From Gp6-AA40 sp032156805 (GTDB taxonomy: Bacteria > Acidobacteriota > Vicinamibacteria > Vicinamibacterales > UBA2999): a stretch of DNA of 64,000 bases. Below are positions 31,589 through 39,975 of the stretch, in pieces; the stretch's first letter is position 1; each line of letters opens with the position of its first letter. The position numbers were made by a program, and so were the translations under genes. The stretch spans positions 1 through 64,000 of the forward strand of contig JALDXQ010000001.1 in the NCBI GenBank assembly GCA_032156805.1, written 5' to 3'. The notes under the pieces were generated by a model. The model was not told the DNA's origin and did not search any database. It saw nothing but the letters and a program-made list of their open reading frames with translations.

Positions 31589-32455
31589 ATGAACACCGGA
31601 AACACGTCTGTATTCAAGTTCGCATCTCGAAGGGTATCCAGCAAATGCACCAGGTTCGTGCGCATCGCTCTGACCTCGACGCTCGCGTGCGCACTTGTCA
31701 CGATCGCATACGCTCAGGAAACGCAAGCTCCACGGGACGCACAGCGGCTGCAAGGGCAGGAGGCGCGTCAGGCGAGAGCGGGCAGTCTGGTGGTTCCGAT
31801 CACCGGCACGCTGGGAACGTCAACACCGACACCACCCACCGAGCCACCAACGACGCCACCATCAGATCCACCCACGACACCACCATCAGCGCCACCCACG
31901 ACACCACCGTCAGGACCACCAACGACGCCGCCATCAGCGCCACCAACGACACCACCGTCAGCGCCGCCGACGACACCGCCATCTGAGCCGCCAACGACAC
32001 CACCGCCGGCCGCCGATGACGATGCCGCCGTACCGGATGTTATGGGCTCGTTCGCGATTCGGAGATTCGCACAGACCACTGAGGGCGAACTGGCTGCAGT
32101 GGGGCTATTGACGCTCAACCTCACGGATGCCGCATCGAACACGGCGCGCACGATCGTGACTCAAGCGGCCATGCCGGTTTCGCTGTCCGCCGCCGCGCCA
32201 ACGGATCCCCCCGCTCCGCAGCCGACCGATCCGGCCGCGCAGGGGTGCGAGACGCTGAGCCTGGTGCTGGGCGCGGTCGAGATCGAGCTCCTTGGCATGG
32301 CGGTACAGCTCAATCAGGTGAATCTCGATTTCGTGCCGCGTTCGAATGGGCGGCTGGGGATCCTGGCGTGTGGAGCGACGGGTGTGATCGGCAACGGCAC
32401 CGGTCCAGCGGAGCAAATGAGGATCCTGAACACGCTCCTCGACACGGTCAGATAG
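31589..32455 (+). CDS. Secreted protein with (PPTTPPSx)n linker and LLG-repeat C-terminal motif
   Basis: The 288-residue protein starts at ATG 31589 behind AGGGGGG. It has a signal peptide (about 20-43, ending 'IAYAQE'), a short polar region, seven 8-residue repeats PPTTPPSx (residues 86-140) and an acidic 'DDDAAVPD' joint. A domain with 'GELAAVGLLTLNLTDAAS' follows, and then a C-terminal segment 'CETLSLVLGAVEIELLGMAV' ... 'VNLDFVP' ... 'LGILACG'. The last part recalls secreted bacterial proteins that repeat 'LGPLxLNLLGLxVxLDxVxLDI', whose role is unknown. The Pro/Thr stretch is a typical wall-spanning linker. Function unknown. Confidence 0.65.
   Translation: MNTGNTSVFKFASRRVSSKCTRFVRIALTSTLACALVTIAYAQETQAPRDAQRLQGQEARQARAGSLVVPITGTLGTSTPTPPTEPPTTPPSDPPTTPPSAPPTTPPSGPPTTPPSAPPTTPPSAPPTTPPSEPPTTPPPAADDDAAVPDVMGSFAIRRFAQTTEGELAAVGLLTLNLTDAASNTARTIVTQAAMPVSLSAAAPTDPPAPQPTDPAAQGCETLSLVLGAVEIELLGMAVQLNQVNLDFVPRSNGRLGILACGATGVIGNGTGPAEQMRILNTLLDTVR
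31844..32008 (+). repeat. Seven tandem 24-bp units encoding PPTTPPSx
   Basis: The repeat encodes the proline-threonine linker of the secreted protein. Units differ mainly at the codons for the eighth residue (Asp, Ala, Gly, Ala, Ala, Glu, Ala) and at third positions. Copy number could vary between strains by slippage. Confidence 0.85.
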
Positions 32456-32482
32456 ACCAATCCCGACGTAGGCTAGGCCGTG

Positions 32483-32499
32483 GGGACGCTCGGCGTCCC
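32483..32499 (+). terminator. Hairpin after the proline-repeat gene
   Basis: GGGACGC-tcg-GCGTCCC is a perfect 7-bp stem with a tight 3-nt loop, 28 bp after the stop codon. It lacks a T-run, so it could end the transcript weakly or protect its 3' end. Confidence 0.45.
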
Positions 32500-32547
32500 T
32501 GCGGCTGCCACAGGCGTGGCGTACGATCGACGTCGGAGGTCGTGCGC

Positions 32548-33225
32548 ATGCCACGTGGTAGTTCCCTCGTCATGATCATTCTGTCGCTCGCGTTCACGGC
32601 ACACGCCCAGGAGGCCATCGCCCCGTATGTGCCGCCGAATACCGCCAGCCTGTCCGGCAATGTCTTGAGGGGGCAGCTGCTGTGGGGCCGAACCGAGGGG
32701 TGGCCGGGCGCGCCGGATTTCTTCTGCCGGCAGTCGAACTCGCAGTCGAACGTCCTGCATCCGCTCGCCGATGGCACGCCGAAGTGCTACGCGAAGGGGA
32801 TGGTGCTGGCTGACATTGGCGACGCACCGGATCTCGTGCTGCGGCGAGCGGGTCCGGACGGAGGGGACTTCAACGCCAAGCCACAACCGGTCCCTGACGG
32901 AACCGCGCTTGGCAGCCTCTACTGGCAGGCGTGGGGCACGCGCTGCGAGCCGGGGCAAGCGGGGTTCTGGTCGGGCTGCAGCGGCAATGGCCGCACCGCG
33001 CAGATCTACTCCCGCGCCTCGGGAGATCAGACGGGCACATCACGGGCCGGCAGTCTGCATCTGGGAACGACCCCGCCCGGCGACAATGGGAGCCCGATGG
33101 ACCGCATTGTCATCACCGCGGAAGGGCAGATCATTCTCAACACGCTCGCGGGCATGAAGGCGGTCGAGATCGGCGATGCCGACTCATGCGGCACTGGATA
33201 TCGCTGTCTTCGCGTGGCCAACTGA
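32548..33225 (+). CDS. Secreted protein of unknown function
   Basis: The 225-residue protein starts at ATG 32548 with CGGAGGT upstream; the frame is open further 5' but only this start gives a signal peptide (about 1-21, 'IILSLAFTAHAQE'). Eight cysteines in the mature part suggest disulfides ('FFCRQ', 'PKCYAKG', 'TRCEPGQAGFWSGCSG', 'DSCGTGYRCLRVAN'). The C-terminal 'DRIVITAEGQIILNTLAG' recalls the ends of tail-fibre or adhesin-like proteins. I cannot assign a family. It follows the proline-repeat gene on the same strand across a hairpin. Confidence 0.6.
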   Translation: MPRGSSLVMIILSLAFTAHAQEAIAPYVPPNTASLSGNVLRGQLLWGRTEGWPGAPDFFCRQSNSQSNVLHPLADGTPKCYAKGMVLADIGDAPDLVLRRAGPDGGDFNAKPQPVPDGTALGSLYWQAWGTRCEPGQAGFWSGCSGNGRTAQIYSRASGDQTGTSRAGSLHLGTTPPGDNGSPMDRIVITAEGQIILNTLAGMKAVEIGDADSCGTGYRCLRVAN

Positions 33226-33267
33226 TCGAGTGCGGAGAGGCGCACCACTCCCAACATCGGGCTCTAA

Positions 33268-34734
33268 TCAGTTCGTGGCCGCGATCGTCGGTTTCGCCTT
33301 GATGGTCTTCACCATCTGATCGAACGGCTCGATGACGCCGTGCACCGGCACGTCGCGGTCGATTCTCAGCTTCCGCTGCGCGAGATTCGTGAGCACGTTC
33401 TCGCCCCAGAGATGCTGCTGCCAGCTGGCGTCGTAGAGGTCGGCCTGGACCAGCATCCGCTCGCGCGGCACGTACGCATACAGGTTGGTGCCCTCGCGCG
33501 GATTGTCGAGCAGGTGATAGAGCTGGACCTCCATCGACCTGTCCTTCAGCGTCATCTGATCGTCGACGAACTCGAAGGTCGCGCCCTTCGGGTTCTGCTG
33601 CAGCGCATCGGGCACGATCGTGTGCTTGCGTGCGAGGAGATCCTTGAAGAACGCCTCGTTGGCGCGATGCGTCACGATGATCAGCCCCTCCGCGACGGCG
33701 ACACGCAACCCTCCGGAGTGATCGAAATGATGGTGCGAGACGATGGCTTTGGTGAGCGGCTTGCTGCTCAGCGTCCTCGCCTTGTCAATGACCGCCTGTG
33801 ATCGTGCTTCGTTGACCGGCGTCTCGAAGAGCACGAGGTGGTCATCGAACTCGAAGACGATGCTGCGATGGTTGCCCGATCCGGCCAGCCACCAGATTCC
33901 CTTCGCAACCTGCTCGACGGTGACGACGACCGGCGGTGGTGTTGGAGAGGGGGCCGAGGTCACGCTGCTCGGCGCCGCCAGATCGGCGACGTTGCCGCCG
34001 ATGCTGTTCTTGGCCACCTCCAGGTCGAACTGCAGGTACTTGTCCATCATCGTGGTCAGCTTGCGCGGCAGCTTCACGCCGTCGACGTCCTCGTAGTCGG
34101 AGAACGTCGTGACGATCGCGACGTCGCCCATATTCGCGTTCGCTCCCATGGAAAGCACGCGCGCGGGGAGATGCGTGGACTGATCGAGCGCCAGCGTGAG
34201 GACGTCGCCCTTCGCGGTCGTGATGTCGACGAGTTGCTCATTGCCTTCGGTGCGGGGGTTAGCGAGCGTGGCAGCCGGATCCATCGCTGCCCGCACGATC
34301 GTGATCGGGTGATGCAGCAGCTCCACCCGTCGATCCTTCGCCGCGGCGTCGCCGGCGCGTGTCATCGTCCCATCGGGTGCGACGTTGTAGGCCACGTCGC
34401 CATCGAGCCCCTGTGTGACTCGCTGTACGGTCGCACCAGCGAACTGGAACTTCGCCTCGCGACGTTGCCGCACACGCGTCCGGTTGTTGGCGAGGTCGAT
34501 CGAGCGAGTGTGTTCGCTCACTTGCCATACCGGCAGCTCGTCGTCAGGCATCCGGTTCTGGCCGGCATTGGGCGCCGGGCCGCTGCCCGTGATCTCCAGC
34601 CCGGTCAGGGCCCGAACGCGATCTGCGCCGCCAAGTGCCGCCGCCGCGTCGTCGACGATTCGTCGCTCGGGAGGCGCCGACGAGCACGCCGTGGCGACGA
34701 GAGCGATGAGAACGAGCACACATCTGGAGGTCAT
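33268..34734 (-). CDS. Lipoprotein with C-terminal metallo-beta-lactamase-fold hydrolase
   Basis: This 488-residue protein has a lipoprotein signal with lipobox 'LVATAC' (Cys17). A long N-terminal beta-rich domain (about 25-270), resembling outer-membrane lipoprotein carrier-type folds, comes next. A Pro-rich linker near 270 leads to an MBL domain (about 280-488). The metal motif HxHxDH is present in 'VSHHHFDHSGG', and later His/Asp candidates are in 'ANEAFFKD' and 'ADLYDAS'. The type is common in acidobacteria but its substrate is unknown. It is convergent with the preceding secreted protein gene. Confidence 0.75.
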   Translation of the reverse strand: MTSRCVLVLIALVATACSSAPPERRIVDDAAAALGGADRVRALTGLEITGSGPAPNAGQNRMPDDELPVWQVSEHTRSIDLANNRTRVRQRREAKFQFAGATVQRVTQGLDGDVAYNVAPDGTMTRAGDAAAKDRRVELLHHPITIVRAAMDPAATLANPRTEGNEQLVDITTAKGDVLTLALDQSTHLPARVLSMGANANMGDVAIVTTFSDYEDVDGVKLPRKLTTMMDKYLQFDLEVAKNSIGGNVADLAAPSSVTSAPSPTPPPVVVTVEQVAKGIWWLAGSGNHRSIVFEFDDHLVLFETPVNEARSQAVIDKARTLSSKPLTKAIVSHHHFDHSGGLRVAVAEGLIIVTHRANEAFFKDLLARKHTIVPDALQQNPKGATFEFVDDQMTLKDRSMEVQLYHLLDNPREGTNLYAYVPRERMLVQADLYDASWQQHLWGENVLTNLAQRKLRIDRDVPVHGVIEPFDQMVKTIKAKPTIAATN

Positions 34735-34784
34735 GACAGACTCCTGCAGGATTCAGTCGTACTCGAGGCGGCGGGCGGCCCGCG

Positions 34785-35582
34785 TCAGGCGCGAGCGAAG
34801 ACCATGCCGAATCCCTGCGCGCGCGGGTTGACGCCGAGCAGGCGCACGACGTTCATCAAGCCGTGTGGTGTCGAGGAGACCACCGGCACTGCGATCTTGC
34901 TCTCGAGTGGCACGATCAGATCGAGCGTTCTGAGCGCGCCGCATGACATCACGAGTGCGTCCGCTTTCCGCGAATTGGCGTACGCCTCGACGCCAAGCTT
35001 GAACAGGATCTCCTGTGTCGCCGCGCCCTCGGGGATCCGCTCGTAGCCGAGGCCCTTGGCGGATGTCACCTCGAAGCCGTGCTCCTCGAGGAAGATCTTC
35101 AGCCGGCCAGTCACGATGTCGGTATAGGCCGTTGCCACCGCGATGCGTTTCGCGTTGGCCGTGCGCAGACCGTCGACAAGGCCGTTGCTCTGTGTGGTTG
35201 CCGGCAGACCCGTCGCTTTGGTGACGCGCTGCGTCAACTCCTCGTTGAACTTGGCGCCCTTGTAAAAGGTCAGCGATGAGCCGAAGACCGAAATGACCTT
35301 GGCGCCACGCGTGGCGAGCGCTTCGGCGACCGGCACGACTCGAGGTATCGCCTCTTCGTAGCCCTGGAGCGTCATGCCGCCGGGCAGGCCCACGCCGTCT
35401 CCGAGGAACTCGACACCGGAGGGATAGAGACGCTTCGCATCGGGCGGAATCGGGTAGTCCTTTGGCGGAAAGATCAGCCCGAGAGCCGGGTCGGTCGCGA
35501 AGCCCAGCGCAGGTGAGCCGATCGCGGTGAAGGCCGTTGCGGCGCCCGCAATCCTGACGAAGTCACGACGCGAAGTGGACAT
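34785..35582 (-). CDS. Tat-exported arylmalonate decarboxylase-like protein (Asp/Glu racemase superfamily)
   Basis: The 265-residue protein starts at ATG 35582 with a GGGAG site. Its leader 'TSRRDFVRIAGAATAF' is a twin-arginine signal. The mature part resembles arylmalonate decarboxylase: 'VFGSSLTFYKGAKFNE' (oxyanion region, Ser102/Ser103), 'AVATAYTDIV' and the single catalytic-type Cys214 in 'LVMSCGALRTLDLI', then 'VPVVSSTPHGLMNVVRLLG'. Racemases and maleate isomerases of the superfamily use two Cys. The first is missing here, which fits a decarboxylase. Tat export of this enzyme type is unusual. Substrate unknown. Confidence 0.7.
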   Translation of the reverse strand: MSTSRRDFVRIAGAATAFTAIGSPALGFATDPALGLIFPPKDYPIPPDAKRLYPSGVEFLGDGVGLPGGMTLQGYEEAIPRVVPVAEALATRGAKVISVFGSSLTFYKGAKFNEELTQRVTKATGLPATTQSNGLVDGLRTANAKRIAVATAYTDIVTGRLKIFLEEHGFEVTSAKGLGYERIPEGAATQEILFKLGVEAYANSRKADALVMSCGALRTLDLIVPLESKIAVPVVSSTPHGLMNVVRLLGVNPRAQGFGMVFARA

Positions 35583-35640
35583 GGTGTCTCCCTCGATGAA
35601 TGAGCAGCGGACGGCCAGCGGCTTCCGCGCGAGAGTGACT

Positions 35641-35669
35641 ATACACCCTCGATACACCTCGATACACCG
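35641..35669. repeat. Three tandem ATACACC(C)TCG units in a divergent spacer
   Basis: ATACACCCTCG, ATACACCTCG and ATACACCGCC follow directly, at about one helical turn (10-11 bp) each. They lie between the decarboxylase-like gene and the phytase gene and could be regulator sites for either. Confidence 0.5.
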
Positions 35670-35722
35670 CCGTCGTACTGCGTCGCTAGACTCGCGGTCC
35701 GACTGATCAAGGAGGCTGAGGC

Positions 35723-37189
35723 GTGAAACGAGTGGTGATGGCCCTGATTGTTCTGACAGGCACGGTTGTAGCGGCCGACGCGCAAACGGTGCTCCAGCCG
35801 GTAGTCCGCACGGCGCCGCTCTTCAACTACGAGGAAGCGCCGGCCACTCCCGATGCAGACGACCCGGCAATCTGGATCAATCGGCGCAATCCCAGGCAGT
35901 CGCTGATTATTGGCACGGCGAAGGATGCCGGGATCCTCGTGTACGACCTCTCCGGCTCCCTCGTGCAGGCAATGTTTCCACCGAACGCGCCGCAGGTGTT
36001 GGCCACCGACCCGGCCACGCCAGCCGGCCTCAATCCCGGTCCGGGCACGCCGTGCGTGGATAGTGAGAGCGGCGAGACGTTCGGCCGCTACAACAACGTA
36101 GACATCGCGTACGACGTTCGCCTTGGCAACCGTCGCGGCGCCCCTCGCGCCGATGTTGCAATCGTGTCGGACCGCGGCTGCGACCGGGTCAGATTTTTCA
36201 AGATCGATCCTGGTAACCCTGAGGGTCCGCTCGTCGACATCACGTCGCCGGCTGCGCCACGCGTGTTCCCGCGCCGCTACGAGCAGCCCTCCGCGCTGCA
36301 GCCGTCCGGGGTGGAAGAGGGATGGATCGACAACCCGGTTGACGATCAGAACACCGTGTACGGGCTCACCGTCGTGCAGGGTCGTGAGCCGAGTGTGTTC
36401 GTCTCGCAGCGGGAGCGGGGACTCGTGCGTCAGCTCATCATCGAACCGGCCGCCAACGGCAGGCTCTCGTACCGCGTCGTGCGGACGTTCCTGTTCGATA
36501 CGAGCTTCGACCTCGAGGATGAGAATGGCGCGACCTACGAGTGGACCCCATGCCGCGAGGCGGTGCTCGAAGAGCCTCAGTCTGAAGGACTCGTCGTCGA
36601 TAGCGTCAACGACGCGCTCTATGTGGCCTTCGAGACGATCGGGTTGTACAAGCTGCCGCGCGTTTCTTCACTGCCTGGTTTCGTGCGCGTCGGCAAGGGC
36701 AGGCTGATCGAACCGCTCAAGTCCTTTGGTCAGCCGTACCACGCGATTCCCGACGACGATGAGTTCGAGTGCGAGTACGAGCCTGAGGATCCGCCGAAGC
36801 CTGGGGACGTCGTGGCGCCCGGTTCAAATGCCAACGCCGGTCAGTTCCTCGAGGCCGATCTCGAAGGTCTGAGCATCGTCACCAGCCTGCCCGGGAAGAC
36901 TCTGATGCTGGCTTCGAGTCAAGGCGATTCCAGCTTTCACTTCTACTTGATCGGGAAAAGTACGCAGCACCTCGGCTCGTTTCTCATCGAAGGTGTCGGC
37001 GATACCGACGGCGTCCACTACGTCCCGGTGCCGCTGGGGAGGCAGTATCCGCTTGGTCTTCTGGTTGTGCAGAACGGGGAAGCACCCGAACCGCCGAGCA
37101 CGGACCCTGTCAACGGCTACGAGTTCGACGGCTCGACCCAGTTCCTGTATCTCGATTTCCGCGATGCTTTGAAGGCGCTTGCAGACTGA
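35723..37189 (+). CDS. Beta-propeller phytase (3-phytase), secreted
   Basis: The 488-residue protein starts at GTG 35723 with AAGGAGG seven bases upstream. The signal peptide ends near 'VVAADAQ'. The mature enzyme has the phytase opening 'DADDPAIWINRRNP', 'LIIGTAKDAGILVYDLSG', 'YNNVDIAYDVRLG', 'VAIVSDRGCDRVRFF' and, later, 'DLEGLSIVT'. These are the calcium-binding blades of beta-propeller phytases, which release phosphate from phytate outside the cytoplasm. The length is longer than the Bacillus enzyme because of loops near 'CREAVLEEPQSEG' and an acidic insert 'DDDEFECEYEPEDPP'. A phosphate-scavenging role is expected. Confidence 0.88.
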   Translation: MKRVVMALIVLTGTVVAADAQTVLQPVVRTAPLFNYEEAPATPDADDPAIWINRRNPRQSLIIGTAKDAGILVYDLSGSLVQAMFPPNAPQVLATDPATPAGLNPGPGTPCVDSESGETFGRYNNVDIAYDVRLGNRRGAPRADVAIVSDRGCDRVRFFKIDPGNPEGPLVDITSPAAPRVFPRRYEQPSALQPSGVEEGWIDNPVDDQNTVYGLTVVQGREPSVFVSQRERGLVRQLIIEPAANGRLSYRVVRTFLFDTSFDLEDENGATYEWTPCREAVLEEPQSEGLVVDSVNDALYVAFETIGLYKLPRVSSLPGFVRVGKGRLIEPLKSFGQPYHAIPDDDEFECEYEPEDPPKPGDVVAPGSNANAGQFLEADLEGLSIVTSLPGKTLMLASSQGDSSFHFYLIGKSTQHLGSFLIEGVGDTDGVHYVPVPLGRQYPLGLLVVQNGEAPEPPSTDPVNGYEFDGSTQFLYLDFRDALKALAD

Positions 37190-37197
37190 CCTCGCCG

Positions 37198-37203
37198 TAT
37201 AAT
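37198..37203 (+). promoter_or_regulatory. Isolated -10 element (TATAAT)
   Basis: A perfect TATAAT lies 35 bp before the next start. The best upstream -35 candidates (TTGCAG, TTGAAG) give spacers of 13 and 23 bp, both outside the usual range, so the call is weak. Confidence 0.25.
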
Positions 37204-37237
37204 CGGGCCGCGCCGAAGTGGCAGCAAGGAGTCATAC

Positions 37238-38329
37238 ATGACCAAGCGCGGCCTTTCTTTTTCTGTCCTGGCGATCGCGAGCCTCGGGGTCGGGTCACTT
37301 ACGTTGTCGGGTCAAGGAACGAGCGCACCGGCGCTCGTCATCACCGCCTACAACGGTGGAGCACCCATTCCCTACACCGTGCCCAGAACGCCCTGGGGCG
37401 ATCCGGATCTGCAGGGAGTCTGGAGCAGTGACGACACCAGCGGGATTCCGCGCGAGCGTCCCAAGGACATGGGGAACAACCTGTACTTGAGCGACGAGGC
37501 GTTTGCGGCGCGCTCCAAGCAGGTCGAAGCCGGTATCAAGCGAGCCGAGAACGACATCGGAGCGTTCCGCAACGATTTCGCCCGCCGCGCGTTCCGGCAG
37601 ACGTCGCTCATCGTCGATCCGCCTGACGGGCACATGCCCGCGTTCACCAAGTTCGCCGAGACACGTCGTGCCAGCCGCGACCGCGGTACGTTCGGTGAGG
37701 GCCCCTTTGAAACGACCGAAGACTTCACGCTCTACGATCGCTGCATCACGCGCGGCATCGTCGGCTCGGTGCTTCGCGTCGTCTACGGCAACGGCAATCG
37801 GATCGTGCAGGCACCGGGCATGGTCGCCTTCAGTTACGAGATGATCCACGACACGCGCATGCTGTACACCGATGGTAGGCCGTACATCGGTGAGGGTATC
37901 CGGCAGTACCTCGGCGACTCACGCGCCCGGTGGGAAGGTGACGAGTTGGTGGTGGTCACGAAGAACCTGACCGACAAGACGAGCATCGGTGGCAACGGCA
38001 ACGGCCTTCGTCACAGCGACAAGATGGTCATCACCGAGCGCTTCAAGCGCGTCGCGGCAGACGTTCTCCAGTACCAATTCACGGTCGACGATCCCGTCAC
38101 CTACGCGCGGCCGTTCACGATGTCGATGCCGCTGACGCCGCTCGACGGCGGCGTCCTACTGCCGTACGAGTGCCACGAAGGCAACTACGGTCTGCCGAAT
38201 GCGCTCAGCGCCGAACGGGCAGAGGACAAGGCGATCGAAGAGGACCGCAAGAACGGAATCATCAGGGCTCGCCGCACGATCCAGGTGCCAGTACCGAATC
38301 GGGCCGCTCCGCCAGCCGAAGAAAACTAG
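37238..38329 (+). CDS. Secreted acidobacterial 'DPDLQGVWS' family protein, unknown function
   Basis: The 363-residue protein starts at ATG 37238 behind AAGGAG. A signal peptide (about 1-27) precedes the mature part, which begins with 'VPRTPWGDPDLQGVWSSDDT', the hallmark of a large family of secreted proteins abundant in acidobacteria. Further conserved-looking blocks are 'DLYDR'-like 'FTLYDRCITRGIVGS', 'RWEGDELVVVTKNLTDKTS', 'ITERFKRVAADVLQYQFTVD' and 'YECHEGNYGLPNAL'. No enzyme motif is known to me. The family is often found near transport or degradation genes; here it follows the phytase gene. Confidence 0.75.
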   Translation: MTKRGLSFSVLAIASLGVGSLTLSGQGTSAPALVITAYNGGAPIPYTVPRTPWGDPDLQGVWSSDDTSGIPRERPKDMGNNLYLSDEAFAARSKQVEAGIKRAENDIGAFRNDFARRAFRQTSLIVDPPDGHMPAFTKFAETRRASRDRGTFGEGPFETTEDFTLYDRCITRGIVGSVLRVVYGNGNRIVQAPGMVAFSYEMIHDTRMLYTDGRPYIGEGIRQYLGDSRARWEGDELVVVTKNLTDKTSIGGNGNGLRHSDKMVITERFKRVAADVLQYQFTVDDPVTYARPFTMSMPLTPLDGGVLLPYECHEGNYGLPNALSAERAEDKAIEEDRKNGIIRARRTIQVPVPNRAAPPAEEN

Positions 38330-38345
38330 CCTGAAGACCCGGGAT

Positions 38346-38377
38346 GTGATTTCGCTCGGATTGCGGGGCGAAATCAC
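38346..38377 (+). terminator. Perfect 10-bp hairpin between the DPDLQGVWS gene and aspartate kinase
   Basis: GTGATTTCGC and GCGAAATCAC flank a 12-nt loop, starting 17 bp after the stop at 38329. No T-run follows. It may terminate the upstream message or shape the leader of the aspartate kinase gene. Confidence 0.5.
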
Positions 38378-38430
38378 GCCCGGTGTCCTTGTCAGATAAA
38401 CTGAAGGGGACCGGAGATCCTCTTCATCCC

Positions 38431-39846
38431 ATGCTCATCGTCATGAAATTCGGTGGAACCTCGGTAGGTTCCCCTGAACGCATTGCGCAGGCCGCGGCGC
38501 TCGTTACGGCCGCACGAGACAAAGGACATCACGTCGTCGCCGTGACCTCGGCGATGAGCGGCGTCACCAACGGCTTGATCGAGGCAGCCCAGGCGGCCTC
38601 CAAGGGCAATCTGGACACGTCGTTGCGGCAGCGCCTGTTCGACCGCCACAAGAGTGTTGCGGACGCCGTGATTCAGGATGCGTCAGTTCGTACCGCCGCC
38701 CTCGGGCAGATCGATCGCCGGCTCGATCGCTTCGAGAAGCTCTGCTACGGGCTGTCGATGGTGCACGAGCTGACGCCCCGGCTGCTCGATGCGATTTCGG
38801 GCACCGGCGAGATGCTTGCCGCACCCCTCGTCGCCGGTGCGATTGCGGCTCGTGGCCGCGAGTCGAGCGCCATCGACGCCACCGAGGTCATCGTCACCAC
38901 CGATCAGTTCGGCGGCGCGGAACCGCTGATGGACGAGACGCGCAATAAGATGCAGGCGCGCGTTCGATCCCTCATCACTGGCGGGGCGAGCCCCGTCCTG
39001 ACCGGCTTCATTGGCGCGACCGTCGATGGAGTGTTGACGACGCTCGGACGTGGTGGCTCTGATTATTCGGCCTCGATTGTCGGCGCCGCTCTCGATGCTG
39101 ACGAGATCTGGATCTGGACCGATGTCGATGGCGTGATGTCGGCGAATCCCTCAGAAGTTCCTGACGCACGGACGCTGCCGGAGATCTCGTATAGCGAGGC
39201 CTCTGAGCTGGCGTACTACGGCGCCAAGGTCCTGCACTACAAGACGATTCTCCCGGCATTCCGTCAGCGCATTCCAGTGCGCATTCTGAACAGCTTCAAC
39301 CCGACGCATCCAGGCACACGCGTCAGCGTCGAGGGCGATCCGTCGGTGCCGGGGGTCAAGGCGGTGACCTCGATTCGCGGTGTGAGCCTCATCACGATCA
39401 GCGGTACCGGGATGCAGGGCATACCGGGCATCGTGGCGAAGGCGTTCGAGGTCGTTGCCGATCAGCAATCGAACGTGTTGATGATTTCGCAGGCCTCGTC
39501 CGAGAACAACATGTGCTTCGTCATCACCGCCGCCGATGCTCCGAGAGTCGTGAAGGCGCTGGAAGGCGCACTCGAGCTCGAGCTTGCCCGCGATCACGTC
39601 GAGGAGATTTCGGCTCAGCCCGTCGCCGTCGTGGCCGCCATCGGCGATCGCATGCGCGGAACGCCCGGCATCGCCGCGACCGTCTTCAGCGCGCTTGGCG
39701 CCGAAGGGATCAACGTCATCGCCATCTCGCAGGGTTCGTCCGAGCGGAACATCTCCTTCGTCGTGGCGGAACCCGATGCTGCCCCGGCCATTCGCGCCCT
39801 GCATCGCGCGTTTCGCCTCGACCGCGCGGCGGTAGCAGTTAAATGA
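38431..39846 (+). CDS. lysC: Aspartate kinase
   Basis: Aspartokinase makes aspartyl phosphate, the first step to Lys, Thr and Met. From ATG 38431 (GGAGA 13 bp upstream) it has 471 residues; a GTG at 38383 would add 16. The kinase domain begins 'MKFGGTSVGSPERIAQA' and contains 'LGRGGSDYSASIVGAALDAD' and 'WTDVDGVMSANPSEVPDA'. Two C-terminal ACT domains follow ('LITISGTGMQGIPGI' and 'VVAAIGDRMRGTPGIAATVF'), which normally bind lysine or threonine for feedback. The size fits a monofunctional class III-like enzyme with no homoserine dehydrogenase part. Confidence 0.93.
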   Translation: MLIVMKFGGTSVGSPERIAQAAALVTAARDKGHHVVAVTSAMSGVTNGLIEAAQAASKGNLDTSLRQRLFDRHKSVADAVIQDASVRTAALGQIDRRLDRFEKLCYGLSMVHELTPRLLDAISGTGEMLAAPLVAGAIAARGRESSAIDATEVIVTTDQFGGAEPLMDETRNKMQARVRSLITGGASPVLTGFIGATVDGVLTTLGRGGSDYSASIVGAALDADEIWIWTDVDGVMSANPSEVPDARTLPEISYSEASELAYYGAKVLHYKTILPAFRQRIPVRILNSFNPTHPGTRVSVEGDPSVPGVKAVTSIRGVSLITISGTGMQGIPGIVAKAFEVVADQQSNVLMISQASSENNMCFVITAADAPRVVKALEGALELELARDHVEEISAQPVAVVAAIGDRMRGTPGIAATVFSALGAEGINVIAISQGSSERNISFVVAEPDAAPAIRALHRAFRLDRAAVAVK

Positions 39847-39959
39847 ATTCAGAATTCAGAATTCAGAATTCAGAATGGCTGAATTCGGAATTCAGACACC
39901 GTCCGCCTCGCCCGACGTTTCTGCCTATTCAGCATTCTGCATTCAGAATTCAGAATTAC
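39844..39959. repeat. GAATTCA-type word repeat in two blocks
   Basis: Directly after the lysC stop the heptad-like word gaattca is repeated five or more times (39844-39895). A second block with gcattctgcattcagaattc follows at 39929-39958. Because the word is nearly self-complementary, the two blocks can pair. The same word recurs at 49467-49490. Confidence 0.8.
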
Positions 39960-39975
39960 AGGTGTTATCACGCTC

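Noticed and set aside
31844..32008. Tandem repeats considered as a CRISPR array
   Set aside because: Units are contiguous, in frame and code for a Pro/Thr linker; there are no spacers and no cas genes.
34753..35046. Open frames overlapping the start region of the decarboxylase-like gene
   Set aside because: The minus-strand gene has a Tat signal and conserved motifs; the others have neither.
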